From NCBI GenBank assembly GCA_900299195.1, contig OMIX01000036.1:1-35514 (forward strand): a stretch of 35,514 nucleotides of DNA. Reading direction: 5' to 3'. This document shows, piece after piece, positions 16,184 to 24,336 of the stretch. A program made the position numbers and the translations under genes. Below the pieces are notes generated by a model. It was not told the origin of the DNA. It was given only the letters and a program-made list of their open reading frames with translations, and ran no database searches. The stretch is from Deltaproteobacteria bacterium. GTDB taxonomy: Bacteria > Bdellovibrionota > FAC87 > UBA2466. How positions within the stretch are numbered: the stretch's first letter is position 1; each line of letters opens with the position of its first letter.

Positions 16184-17345
16184 GATTCTTCTTTTGGCTC
16201 GATTGGTCCTGGCCGACAGCGATACTCTGCCTTTAAATAAAAAAACACCTGTGATCAAAGAGAGTGACTCAGCAGGAGTGACTCAGCAGTTACAAAAAGG
16301 AAGCGGTAAAGAAACTGAGCCTGCTTTGGGTTTGGAAGAAGCAGCCGTACCAAAGCCGAAATTAACTTCTATTGGGGTTTATGGCACCAAGAAACTCAAT
16401 GAGGTGATCCTAAAAGAACTTTTAGGTAAGGAATTTGAAGAGTGGATTAAAAAAGGGATGGCTGGAGACTCGTCGAGCTTAGAAATCGAAAAGAGACTCA
16501 TCGAGAAAATACAGAAGAAATATCATTTTCCCTTGGCCGAATTTAGTGTGGTTCAATTCTTCGAACCTGATAATTTGACAGTCCACATTGTTTTAGACGT
16601 AGTGGAGTCGGATGAATTTGAAACAAGAAATAAATTTCTTTCTCCGCCTACGGATCAATTTCCAGATCCTGATAAATTAATCCAAACTTGGATGGAGTAT
16701 GAAGACCAAGCCATGCAGTTGGTTGATTCCGGGCAAATTGTTCCTGATGGACAAAAATGCTCAGCTCTTCACTGCCCTTTCGGTCACGAGCATCCTAAAT
16801 TAAAAAAATATGGACCGCTATTTACCGAAGGGGTGAAGAAACATTTTGATAAATTGGTGGAGATATTATCAAAAGACAAACGTGAGGAGTATCGTGCGAG
16901 TGCCGCTTTTCTTTTGCCTTATCAATCGGATGGAAAAAAAGTCGTTCCGCCGTTGGTGGAAAGGATTCGAGATTCTGACCCTGTTGTGAGAAACAACGCT
17001 CTTAGGGTATTAGGAGAAATCGCTGAGTTTCATCCGGAATTTGTGATTCCAGTGAAACCCCTGATTGCAGCTCTCAATTTTCCGAGATCCACTGATCGTT
17101 CGAAATCGGCGTATGTTGTGTATATGCTGGCGCTCCATTCCAGCTCGGCTAGGGAAGAGCTTTTAAGAAGCGGGATTCCTAACTTACTTCTTTTACTCGA
17201 AACAAAAATTCCTGACCAAAAGGAATTTGCTCACAACACGCTGAAGAAAGTTTCCGGCAAGGAATATTCTATGTCCGATATCACCAGTTGGAAAAACTGG
17301 TATGCCAAACTAAAGAGGGATAAGGGACTTCCTGCAGCTCAATAA
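16167..17345 (+). CDS. Periplasmic HEAT-repeat protein with POTRA-like N-terminal domain
   Basis: A short signal peptide is seen (KTIVPILLLARLVLADS). Residues about 65-150 look like a POTRA-type alpha/beta unit (LTSIGVYGTKKLNEVILKEL, then LTVHIVLDVVES). Residues 198-210 form a Cys/His cluster CSALHCPFGHEHP that could bind a metal. Residues about 225-375 contain HEAT-like helices with RASAAFLLPY and DSDPVVRNNALRVLGEIAEF, typical of PBS-lyase/HEAT units. I have seen this CxxxHCxFGHxHPxL-plus-HEAT arrangement in other delta-like genomes as an unnamed family, but cannot confirm it here. The gene has no Shine-Dalgarno sequence; the -10 box and ATG are so close that leaderless translation is likely. 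A scaffold or binding role in the periplasm is inferred. Confidence 0.8.
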   Translation: MKTIVPILLLARLVLADSDTLPLNKKTPVIKESDSAGVTQQLQKGSGKETEPALGLEEAAVPKPKLTSIGVYGTKKLNEVILKELLGKEFEEWIKKGMAGDSSSLEIEKRLIEKIQKKYHFPLAEFSVVQFFEPDNLTVHIVLDVVESDEFETRNKFLSPPTDQFPDPDKLIQTWMEYEDQAMQLVDSGQIVPDGQKCSALHCPFGHEHPKLKKYGPLFTEGVKKHFDKLVEILSKDKREEYRASAAFLLPYQSDGKKVVPPLVERIRDSDPVVRNNALRVLGEIAEFHPEFVIPVKPLIAALNFPRSTDRSKSAYVVYMLALHSSSAREELLRSGIPNLLLLLETKIPDQKEFAHNTLKKVSGKEYSMSDITSWKNWYAKLKRDKGLPAAQ

Positions 17346-17407
17346 AACTTAAGTAGTTCGTTAGGTCATTTTGTAGAGTTTACGATTGTGTCTGCGTGGG
17401 ATTATTT

Positions 17408-18532
17408 TTAGAGAGACCATTTTTTGCTTGCTCGAGTAAGACGGTCTCGAATCGCAGGCCACAAAGCCTTATCCGATTGGGGAAGTTCACATAAAATCAG
17501 CGCAGATGGATTCGAATCAAGTTCTCTCAATTTTGAAAAAAGGGTATGAGCAGCCGTTAAACTGTCATTTTCATCTTCTGCAAGGTAGTGAAAATTGACT
17601 CGATTGAAATTTTTTAAAGCCCTTCGATGAATCTCAGCGCTTAGGGGAAAAGGAGAAAGTAGCGAGAGTTCTTCATTTTCAGCCTTAAGACCAGCGAAAT
17701 TTTCTTTGAGCCATTTGAAGTCGAACTCTTGGAACCGGGTTTCAAGGCGGAACATCTGTTTTTTGGGGGCATAGTGAGATTCTAAAAGTCCCGGCGCCAT
17801 GGGAGAGTGAGAAGCCACCGAGGGAAGTCCCAGTTCTGTATGAAGACCTCGGAACGATTTTTCTAAGCAGCTTTCAAGGGCTTCTAAAGAAACCCCTCCA
17901 GGCCTTAACACGGAGACTTCCCCCTGCAAGTTCACGGTGGCAATCGTCGATTCTAACCCGACAGAGCATTCTCCACCCTCTAAGCAGTAATTGAGAAACT
18001 CTCCCAATTCTTCGATCACATGTTGAGATTTAGTAGGACTGATTCTTCCGAATTGATTGGCACTCGGTGCCGCTAATGGAAGTCCGCTCAGTTTTAGAAC
18101 CTGTTGGGCTACCGGGTGAGAGGGGGATCTCAGCCCTACCGTGGGTAATGAACTGGTGACTAAATCGGAAATTCTTTCGTGTTTAGGAAAAATGAGAGTG
18201 AGAGGGCCCGGCCAAAAAAGTTGGATGAGTTTGTCGCATGTTGAAATTTGGGGTTGGCTCATGGCCATCAGGTTGATGATTTCGGCATCAGCAAGGGCCT
18301 GGCAAGAGGTGAGCGTTTCTGGAACGTGCACAATCAAAGGATCAAATGACGGACGGCTTTTAAACAGAAAAATCTTAGCAATAGATTCATCCCTGAGGGC
18401 GTTTCCGGCCAAACCATAAACGGTCTCGGTGGGCAAACCGACCACATCCCCTTGCTTTAAAGCTTCAACGACCGTTTTGATATTGTCGGTAGTGGCATTC
18501 AGCAATTTTGTTTTTAAAGGCTGTTTCGTCAC
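17408..18532 (-). CDS. L-threonylcarbamoyladenylate synthase, Sua5 type
   Basis: The enzyme makes threonylcarbamoyl-AMP from threonine, bicarbonate and ATP, the first step of t6A37 formation in tRNAs that read ANN codons. The YrdC domain covers about residues 10-215: GDVVGLPTETVYGLAGNA, KSRPSFDPLIVHV, FWPGPLTLIF, VGLRSPSHPVA, PLAAPSANQFGRISPT and SVGLESTIATV. The C-terminal Sua5 domain is present, with the linker SPMAPGLLESHYAPKKQ, making 374 residues, longer than YrdC-only enzymes. The start is a GTG at 18532; GGAG lies 14 bases upstream, rather far. A likely -10 (TAGAAT, minus strand, 18565-18560) is upstream. It converges with the HEAT gene. Confidence 0.94.
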   Translation of the reverse strand: MTKQPLKTKLLNATTDNIKTVVEALKQGDVVGLPTETVYGLAGNALRDESIAKIFLFKSRPSFDPLIVHVPETLTSCQALADAEIINLMAMSQPQISTCDKLIQLFWPGPLTLIFPKHERISDLVTSSLPTVGLRSPSHPVAQQVLKLSGLPLAAPSANQFGRISPTKSQHVIEELGEFLNYCLEGGECSVGLESTIATVNLQGEVSVLRPGGVSLEALESCLEKSFRGLHTELGLPSVASHSPMAPGLLESHYAPKKQMFRLETRFQEFDFKWLKENFAGLKAENEELSLLSPFPLSAEIHRRALKNFNRVNFHYLAEDENDSLTAAHTLFSKLRELDSNPSALILCELPQSDKALWPAIRDRLTRASKKWSL

Positions 18533-18573
18533 TGCGGTTTTGGTGACTCCGTAAAAAATATTCTATACGAAAT

Positions 18574-19086
18574 TTAAAACCTCTGAAGGGTTTCGACTTC
18601 AAGTTCGGAGAGAGCCGGCAATTCTTCAGAGCCATTCACACAGGGCCCTAAACCTGTTGAGTTGATTTTAGTAGAGTAGAAGCCCCAAGAGCTTCCTCCA
18701 TTTACAAAATAGGGAGTTCTTCCAGGAATAGAAACTTTGAAAACAAAATTTAAAGTGTCTCGAAAGTTAGCTTCGGTTCTTTCGTGAAGGACCTTGTGAA
18801 GTTTGATAGTCCAAAGATAAGGGGCAGTCGCCTGTGCCGCTGTTTCTTGTTTTTCCCGCCATTCATATCTTTTTTCGGGGAAACCTTCTCTTCCAGCCCA
18901 ACCTGAAACCAAGGTCACGCTCGAGCCCCAGGGGAGGGTGGTATCACGAAAAGACACTTCGAGGTCCGCTTGAACTGAAGTGAAATAGCCGCAAGATAAA
19001 GTGTAGTTTCTTCCTTGGACTGAAAGTTCAGCCGCCCAAGTGGAAACCGTCATCATCAGGAATACGAAAAGGCCCATTTTTTTCAT
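18574..19086 (-). CDS. Small exported hypothetical protein
   Basis: The ATG at 19086 is preceded at seven bases by GGGAG; a TTG two codons earlier is less likely. A signal peptide (MGLFVFLMMTVSTWAAEL) leads to about 150 residues rich in aromatic residues and beta-type patterns (VQGRNYTLSCGYFTSVQADL, WGSSVTLVSGWAG, NFVFKVSIPGRTPYFVNGGS). Two mature Cys (LSCGYF and LGPCVNG) could form one disulfide. It is probably a soluble periplasmic beta protein. No family is recognised. It is transcribed away from the heme operon and shares the 125-base divergent gap with hemA. Confidence 0.7.
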   Translation of the reverse strand: MKKMGLFVFLMMTVSTWAAELSVQGRNYTLSCGYFTSVQADLEVSFRDTTLPWGSSVTLVSGWAGREGFPEKRYEWREKQETAAQATAPYLWTIKLHKVLHERTEANFRDTLNFVFKVSIPGRTPYFVNGGSSWGFYSTKINSTGLGPCVNGSEELPALSELEVETLQRF

Positions 19087-19191
19087 GTTCAAACTCCCTA
19101 CAAAATTGTTTAAGGTTTGTACGTCATTAGCTTAAAAACATCCAGCAATTTTGATGACAGTCTTGTGACAATTTCAGATAAAGAAAGGCTA

Positions 19192-19197
19192 TACAAT
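19192..19197 (+). promoter_or_regulatory. Probable -10 box for the heme operon
   Basis: TACAAT lies 14 bases before the hemA ATG within CTATACAATAG. The best -35-like sequences (TTGTGACA at 19163-19170, GACAAT) are at poor spacing, suggesting an activator-dependent promoter. Predicted transcription start is near 19204, leaving a leader of about eight bases (TAGGTTGCT). Confidence 0.4.
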
Positions 19198-19211
19198 AGT
19201 CTTAGGTTGCT

Positions 19212-20432
19212 ATGAAAATTCACTTATGGGGAACAGATTTTAGGCGGAGTTCAGCTGAGTTACGGAAAAAGCTGGCTTTGAGCCCTGAGGAAAGAGCTCA
19301 AAAACTTAATGATCTCATTAGGTTGGGCTTTAAGGATGTAGTTTATCTTTGGACCTGTAATCGAGTTGAATTTTACACCACAGCTGAGGATTACTTTTGC
19401 GACACTCGGCCCTTGTGGCTTACCGTTTTAAAAAGCTTTGGGTTGGCGGAAGAGGATTACTACCGAGGGTACCATTTAGAAGGTAAGTCCGCTTTAAGGC
19501 ATCTCATGCGAGTGGCTTCCTCTTTGGAATCGATGGTGGTCGGTGAACCTCAAATTTTAGGGCAACTTAAAGGGGCTCTCACCTTTAACAAAGAGAACAA
19601 CCTACCGTTGGATAGGCATTTAGAGCAATGCTTTCACTTGAGTTTTGAAACCGCTAAGAAAGTGAGAAGTGAAACTGCGATTGCAGAAAAACCGGTATCG
19701 GTGGCTTCCTTGGGTTTAAAATACTTGGAGTCGATGGAATCTGATTATCCGCTCCAAAAAGCAGTGGTTGTGGGCAGAAGCCCAATCAGTTTGATGGTTC
19801 TTCAGTGGTTGAAAAAGAATCGCCCCCAATGTCCAGTCATTTGGGTTAATCGAAATATTGAAATTCTAAAAAGCTATCCTGAATTTCAAGGACTTGAGCT
19901 ACTCTCCCTATCCGATTTTCTCACCGGAAAAATTCAGTTTTCTCATCTTTTTACTTCTACAGCCAGCATTGAGCCTATTTTCAATAAAGGATTTTTTGAG
20001 AAGTTAGGAGACCAGAAAAAACTCGTTTTTGATTTTGCTGAACCGGCAGATGTGGAGCATTTTGTTTATAAACCGGTTAGAGTGATTCACATGGAAGATT
20101 TGATGGAAGAGGCGAGAAGCAACAGTAGGGAACGCGCTGAAAGTGTCTCAGTGGCAGAGAAAATGATCGAAGACGCCATGAAACTTTATTGTTTGGATCA
20201 AAAAGAAAAGCCCATCATTCGTGATTTCAACTCGATTGAACCTGAATTTTTGAAAGAGCTAGAAGCGGCCATGGCTCTCATTGAACAAGAAGTCCCCTTG
20301 GAGTATCAAGCGCGAGTGAAAAAGATGACCGAAAAGCTGGTCAAAAAGAATCTTCATTTGTCACGCGAACATCTTAGAGAGATCCTAAAAAAAGTCACTC
20401 ACTCGGAAACTGACCTTCTGAGAGTTGTATGA
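19212..20432 (+). CDS. hemA: Glutamyl-tRNA reductase HemA
   Basis: First enzyme of C5 heme synthesis: it reduces glutamyl-tRNA to glutamate-1-semialdehyde with NADPH. The catalytic Cys is C49 in YLWTCNRVEFY. The catalytic-domain signature HLMRVASSLESMVVGEPQIL is intact. FDFAEPADVEH is the normal post-Rossmann strand, and the C-terminal dimerisation helices are present (LEYQARVKKMTEKLVKKNLH). The length of 406 fits the family. Odd point: the Gly-rich NADPH loop, normally GAGxMG after VxVI, reads AVVVGRSPISLMV, with only G188 kept. It opens a ten-gene operon, and hemC begins on the last four bases (ATGA). In many bacteria this step is the control point of the pathway, which fits its place at the head of the operon. 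Confidence 0.95.
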   Translation: MKIHLWGTDFRRSSAELRKKLALSPEERAQKLNDLIRLGFKDVVYLWTCNRVEFYTTAEDYFCDTRPLWLTVLKSFGLAEEDYYRGYHLEGKSALRHLMRVASSLESMVVGEPQILGQLKGALTFNKENNLPLDRHLEQCFHLSFETAKKVRSETAIAEKPVSVASLGLKYLESMESDYPLQKAVVVGRSPISLMVLQWLKKNRPQCPVIWVNRNIEILKSYPEFQGLELLSLSDFLTGKIQFSHLFTSTASIEPIFNKGFFEKLGDQKKLVFDFAEPADVEHFVYKPVRVIHMEDLMEEARSNSRERAESVSVAEKMIEDAMKLYCLDQKEKPIIRDFNSIEPEFLKELEAAMALIEQEVPLEYQARVKKMTEKLVKKNLHLSREHLREILKKVTHSETDLLRVV

Positions 20433-21361
20433 AATATCGGTTGGGAACCCGAAAAAGCGATTTAGCCAGAACACAATCCACTCATGTCTTAGAAGATTTG
20501 AAAAAAATTGGGATTGATTGCGAATTAGTTTTCATTGAAAGCAGTGGAGATAAAAATTCTAAAGAAGCTCTTTATCAAATAGAAAACACGACTCCAGGAC
20601 TTTTTACTAAACAACTTGAAGATGCACTTTTGTGCGGACACATTGATCTTGCGGTTCACTCTCTTAAAGATTTGCCCACAATTCAACCGGCGGGCCTAGA
20701 AGTGGGGGCCATCACTCGTCGAGTTGCATCTGAAGATTGGTTGTTGGTGCATCCCGAGGCCTTCGATGGAGCTCAACCGTTATTTGTTAAGAAGGGGGCC
20801 CATGTGGGGACAAGCTCATTAAGACGGGAGGCCCAACTTTTAAGTTCCCGTTCCGATCTTCAGGTTTCTCCCATCAGGGGAAATGTCCCCACTCGTGTTA
20901 ATGCGGTTCGACAGAGAAAAGTGGATGCCACTATTTTAGCTGCAGCCGGACTAGAACGGTTACAGTTCAATTTGGAAGGTTTGGAGATCATTAAGTTGGC
21001 AGAGAGGGATTTTCCGCCAGCGCCGGGACAAGGGGCGCTCGCAGTAGAAATTCGAAGTGATGCTAGCGTGGAATTAAGAGAGGCTTTAAAGAAAATCCAT
21101 CATGAAGAGAGTGAAATTGAAACTCGAGTCGAAAGAAAAGTTCTAAAGGGATTATTCGGGGGCTGTACCTTGCCCTTGGGAATTCGATGCTATAAAGAAG
21201 GGGTCCTTCTACGGACTAAAGTTTTTATCGGTGTGCTTAAAGATCGAGATTCTAAGCTCAAAAATTGGACTGGATTTCATCACTTTGACATTTGCTGTCA
21301 GGACGAGGAAACTCTCGTCGATAGCGTTATCGAAAAGACAAGAGGGTTTTTAAATGGGTAA
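20429..21361 (+). CDS. hemC: Porphobilinogen deaminase (hydroxymethylbilane synthase) HemC
   Basis: It joins four porphobilinogens into hydroxymethylbilane in the cytoplasm. Seen: RLGTRKSDLARTQST at the start, AVHSLKDLPT, GTSSLRREAQLL, PIRGNVPTRV, APGQGALAVEIR and the dipyrromethane-attachment Cys in GLFGGCTLPLG near residue 247. Length 310 is usual. It overlaps hemA by ATGA and hemD by eight bases (ATGGGTAA), indicating translational coupling. Confidence 0.97.
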   Translation: MKYRLGTRKSDLARTQSTHVLEDLKKIGIDCELVFIESSGDKNSKEALYQIENTTPGLFTKQLEDALLCGHIDLAVHSLKDLPTIQPAGLEVGAITRRVASEDWLLVHPEAFDGAQPLFVKKGAHVGTSSLRREAQLLSSRSDLQVSPIRGNVPTRVNAVRQRKVDATILAAAGLERLQFNLEGLEIIKLAERDFPPAPGQGALAVEIRSDASVELREALKKIHHEESEIETRVERKVLKGLFGGCTLPLGIRCYKEGVLLRTKVFIGVLKDRDSKLKNWTGFHHFDICCQDEETLVDSVIEKTRGFLNG

Positions 21362-22091
21362 AAATATCAAAATAGTGGTGACTGGAGAAAATCGAGATCT
21401 TGAGGAGAACATTCCAAGTGGTCATTGGGATTCGGATGTTTCTTTTCAATGGGTGCAGTGGCCAGTTTTGGAATTTAAAAAGTTAACAGTTTCTCCAGAG
21501 GTGTTAGCCCGAGTGATCGAGAAACCTTATGAATGGATTATTTTTACCAGTCCCAGAGCCGTGAGATTTTGGACTGAAACGATGGTCGAGGCGGGTTTAG
21601 ATTTTCCGTTAGAAACTCAAGTGGCTTGCATTGGTGAGAGCACTTCAGAAGTGGCTGGCGGAGATGGTTATACTCCGGATTTCTATCCTACCGAACCGGG
21701 CAGTGAGAAGTTTCTGGAAGAGTTCGAAGACCTGATCAGCAATAACACTCAAAAGCCTACGGTTTTGATACCGATGGCTGAAGGAGGGCGCCTTAAAATT
21801 GCAGAGCGACTTTCTGAATTAGGATGTTCGGTGACGGTAGTTCCGCTTTATAAGACTCAAGCTAGAAACAATCTCTCCAGCACTTTACCGGGTGGAAGTT
21901 TAGTAGACGTTTCGGTGATTGTTTTTACCAGTCCCTCGTCGGTTGAAGCGGTGTTAAGTTCGTGTCCCCTTCCTCCAACGATGAAAGTGGTAGCCATAGG
22001 AAATTTTACTCAGGAATATCTTTCGAAAAAGGGAATTTCTAGCCACTTGTTACCTGGATCCAGTTTTGAAAGAATTGGAGAAGTTTTATGA
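21354..22091 (+). CDS. hemD: Uroporphyrinogen-III synthase HemD
   Basis: This family is poorly conserved; the call rests on WIIFTSPRAVRFW, the bilobal arrangement with VACIGESTSEVA and PTVLIPMAEGGRLKIAERL, the second lobe VIVFTSPSSVEAVL and VVAIGNFTQEYL, and its place between hemC and hemB. It closes hydroxymethylbilane with inversion of ring D. Length 245 is normal. The start overlaps the hemC end by eight bases and its stop overlaps hemB by ATGA. Confidence 0.93.
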   Translation: MGKNIKIVVTGENRDLEENIPSGHWDSDVSFQWVQWPVLEFKKLTVSPEVLARVIEKPYEWIIFTSPRAVRFWTETMVEAGLDFPLETQVACIGESTSEVAGGDGYTPDFYPTEPGSEKFLEEFEDLISNNTQKPTVLIPMAEGGRLKIAERLSELGCSVTVVPLYKTQARNNLSSTLPGGSLVDVSVIVFTSPSSVEAVLSSCPLPPTMKVVAIGNFTQEYLSKKGISSHLLPGSSFERIGEVL

Positions 22092-23071
22092 TAGGAAATA
22101 ATCAACGTCCCAGACGCTTAAGAAAAAATGGGCTAGTGAGAAATTTGATTCGGGAAACCGAACTGCATCTTAACCAATTGATTCAACCTTACTTTCTTAC
22201 GATAAACCCGGAGGCTCAGGAACCTATTCAAGGCTTTTCCGGGGTCTATCGTTGGGGGATTGATCAGTTATCTAAGAAAATTGAAAAGGACATCACTCAA
22301 GGGCTTAATTCCTTTTTACTTTTCGGAGCTGCCCAACCTTCGGAAAAAAATGAACAGGGAACGGCAGCTTACGAAGAAAAGGGAGTTCTTCCCTCGGCTA
22401 TCAGGACACTCAAAGAGAGGTTTTCTGATTCTATCGTTTTAGCTTCTGATGTTTGTTTGTGTCCGTATACTTCTCATGGTCATTGTGGCTTAGTCGAGGG
22501 AACCGAAATACAAAATGATCCTTCTCTCGTAGCTTTGGGCCAAATGGCTTTAGTTCATGCAAGATGTGGTGTGGACATAGTGGCGCCGTCGGACATGATG
22601 GATTTTAGGGTGGGCTACATTCGAAATCTGCTAGACGAGCAGGGATTTGATCAGACATTAATCATGGCTTATACAGCCAAATATTCTTCGAACTATTATG
22701 GTCCCTTTCGGGAGGCTTTGGGGTCGGCTCCCAAAGGAGATCGAGCGACTTATCAAATGGATTTTAGAAATAAAACAGAAGCTTTGCGCGAGCTCGAACT
22801 TGATTTAGCCGAAGGAGCCGACATGGTCATGGTGAAACCAGCTTTGGCTTATTTGGATATCATTCGGGCTTTCAAAGAGAGAAGTTCAGTCCCGGTCGCT
22901 GCTTACAGTGTGAGTGCCGAGTACCAAATGGTGAAATTGATGGCCAAAGAGGGGCTGGCTATTGAGCAAAAGTTGGCAATAGAAAACCTAACCGCCATTC
23001 GAAGAGCGGGTGCCGATATCATCATTACCTATTTTGCTGAATTGATAGCCTCGCAAGGATGGTTGAAATGA
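22088..23071 (+). CDS. hemB: Delta-aminolevulinic acid dehydratase (porphobilinogen synthase) HemB
   Basis: It condenses two ALA molecules into porphobilinogen. RPRRLRKN at the start is family-typical. The catalytic zinc-type Cys cluster is present (SDVCLCPYTSHGHCG), so this is the Zn-dependent form, not the Asp-rich Mg form. Schiff-base lysines are in IMAYTAKYSSNYYGPFRE and DMVMVKPALAYLD. Length 327 is usual. It overlaps hemD by ATGA and hemL by ATGA if hemL starts at 23068. Confidence 0.97.
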   Translation: MIGNNQRPRRLRKNGLVRNLIRETELHLNQLIQPYFLTINPEAQEPIQGFSGVYRWGIDQLSKKIEKDITQGLNSFLLFGAAQPSEKNEQGTAAYEEKGVLPSAIRTLKERFSDSIVLASDVCLCPYTSHGHCGLVEGTEIQNDPSLVALGQMALVHARCGVDIVAPSDMMDFRVGYIRNLLDEQGFDQTLIMAYTAKYSSNYYGPFREALGSAPKGDRATYQMDFRNKTEALRELELDLAEGADMVMVKPALAYLDIIRAFKERSSVPVAAYSVSAEYQMVKLMAKEGLAIEQKLAIENLTAIRRAGADIIITYFAELIASQGWLK

Positions 23072-24336
23072 AGACCGATAAATCACAGGAATTATTTTTG
23101 CGGGCCCAGAGCTTAATTCCAGGCGGGGTCAATTCGCCGGTTCGAGCCTTTAAGCATGTGGGAAGAAATCCTATTTATTTTGAAAGAGGCGAAGGCCCGT
23201 ATTTAATCGATGTAGATGGTAATAGGTATGTTGATTTTTGTTCCTCTTTTGGTCCTTTAATTTTAGGCCATTCCCACCCTAAGGTAGTCGAGGCCATCAT
23301 AGATCAGGCCTCAAAAGCGACCACTTTTGGAGCTTGTCACGCGAAAGAAGTGAAGTTGGCGGAACTTATTTTAAAGAACTATCCGTATTTAGATCAGGTG
23401 AGACTTCTCAACAGTGGAACTGAAGCCGTCATGACAGCGATTCGGGTCGCTCGAGGAGCCACCGGTCGTCCAAAAATTTTGAAATTCGAGGGCTGTTATC
23501 ATGGACATAGCGATGGATTGCTCGCAAAGTCGGGAAGCGGAGTTGCCGAATTAGCTGAGAGTAGTTCCCAAGGTGTGCCGGATAGCATTGTGAAAGAGAC
23601 GGTGGTGGCTAGATATGATTCCATCGAAACAGTAGAGAAAGCGTTTAAACAGTTTGGAAAAGAGATCGCTGCTGTCATTATTGAGCCGATTCCAGCTAAT
23701 GAAGGTTTATGGGTTCCACGACAAGCTCAGTTGGAAGAAATTTGTATGTTGGCTAAGCTTCATGGCGCACTTGTCATTTTTGATGAAGTAATTTCTGGAT
23801 TTAGATTTGGCCTTTCTGGGGCGTCGGGCTTTTACCAATTGAAGCCGGACTTAGTCACTCTGGGGAAAATCATAGGTGGGGGACTGCCCTTGGCTGCCTG
23901 TGTAGGAACTAAGCACTGTATGTCGTTTTTAGCTCCCATGGGACCTGTATATCAGGCTGGAACTCTCTCAGGAAATCCACTGGCTACAGCCGCTGGGATT
24001 GCCGTCTTAACTGAACTTATTTCTAAACCTCCTTATGAGGCTCTAGAAAAAAGAACGAAGAGATTTGTAGCAAGACTGAAAGAAGAGATTCTTCCCGAAT
24101 GGGATTTTGCGCAGTTAGGTTCCGTTTTCTGGATGAGTCGGTCTCCATTAACGGGAGTTTTTCCGCCTGAGATCACTTCAGAGGACAAAAAAGCCTATGC
24201 CAAGTTTTTCGGTTCGGCATTAGAGGCAGGGGTTTATTTTGCTCCATCACCTTTTGAGGTGGGATTTGTTTCAGAGGCTCATACTGAAAGTGTGTTGGAT
24301 GAGACGATAGAGAAACTAAAAGCATGTCGACAGTAG
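23068..24336 (+). CDS. hemL: Glutamate-1-semialdehyde 2,1-aminomutase HemL
   Basis: This class III aminotransferase-fold PLP enzyme converts glutamate-1-semialdehyde to ALA. Seen: SLIPGGVNSPVRAFK, LLNSGTEAVMTAIRVARG, EGCYHGHSDG, IFDEVISGFR, the PLP lysine K267 in TLGKIIGGGLP, and YQAGTLSGNPLA. I use the ATG at 23068, which overlaps the hemB stop as ATGA and has AAGGA eight bases before it, rather than the in-frame ATG at 23059. That gives 422 residues, normal for the family. Together with hemA it proves a C5 rather than Shemin pathway. The histidine kinase gene starts inside its last 13 bases. Confidence 0.97.
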   Translation: MKTDKSQELFLRAQSLIPGGVNSPVRAFKHVGRNPIYFERGEGPYLIDVDGNRYVDFCSSFGPLILGHSHPKVVEAIIDQASKATTFGACHAKEVKLAELILKNYPYLDQVRLLNSGTEAVMTAIRVARGATGRPKILKFEGCYHGHSDGLLAKSGSGVAELAESSSQGVPDSIVKETVVARYDSIETVEKAFKQFGKEIAAVIIEPIPANEGLWVPRQAQLEEICMLAKLHGALVIFDEVISGFRFGLSGASGFYQLKPDLVTLGKIIGGGLPLAACVGTKHCMSFLAPMGPVYQAGTLSGNPLATAAGIAVLTELISKPPYEALEKRTKRFVARLKEEILPEWDFAQLGSVFWMSRSPLTGVFPPEITSEDKKAYAKFFGSALEAGVYFAPSPFEVGFVSEAHTESVLDETIEKLKACRQ

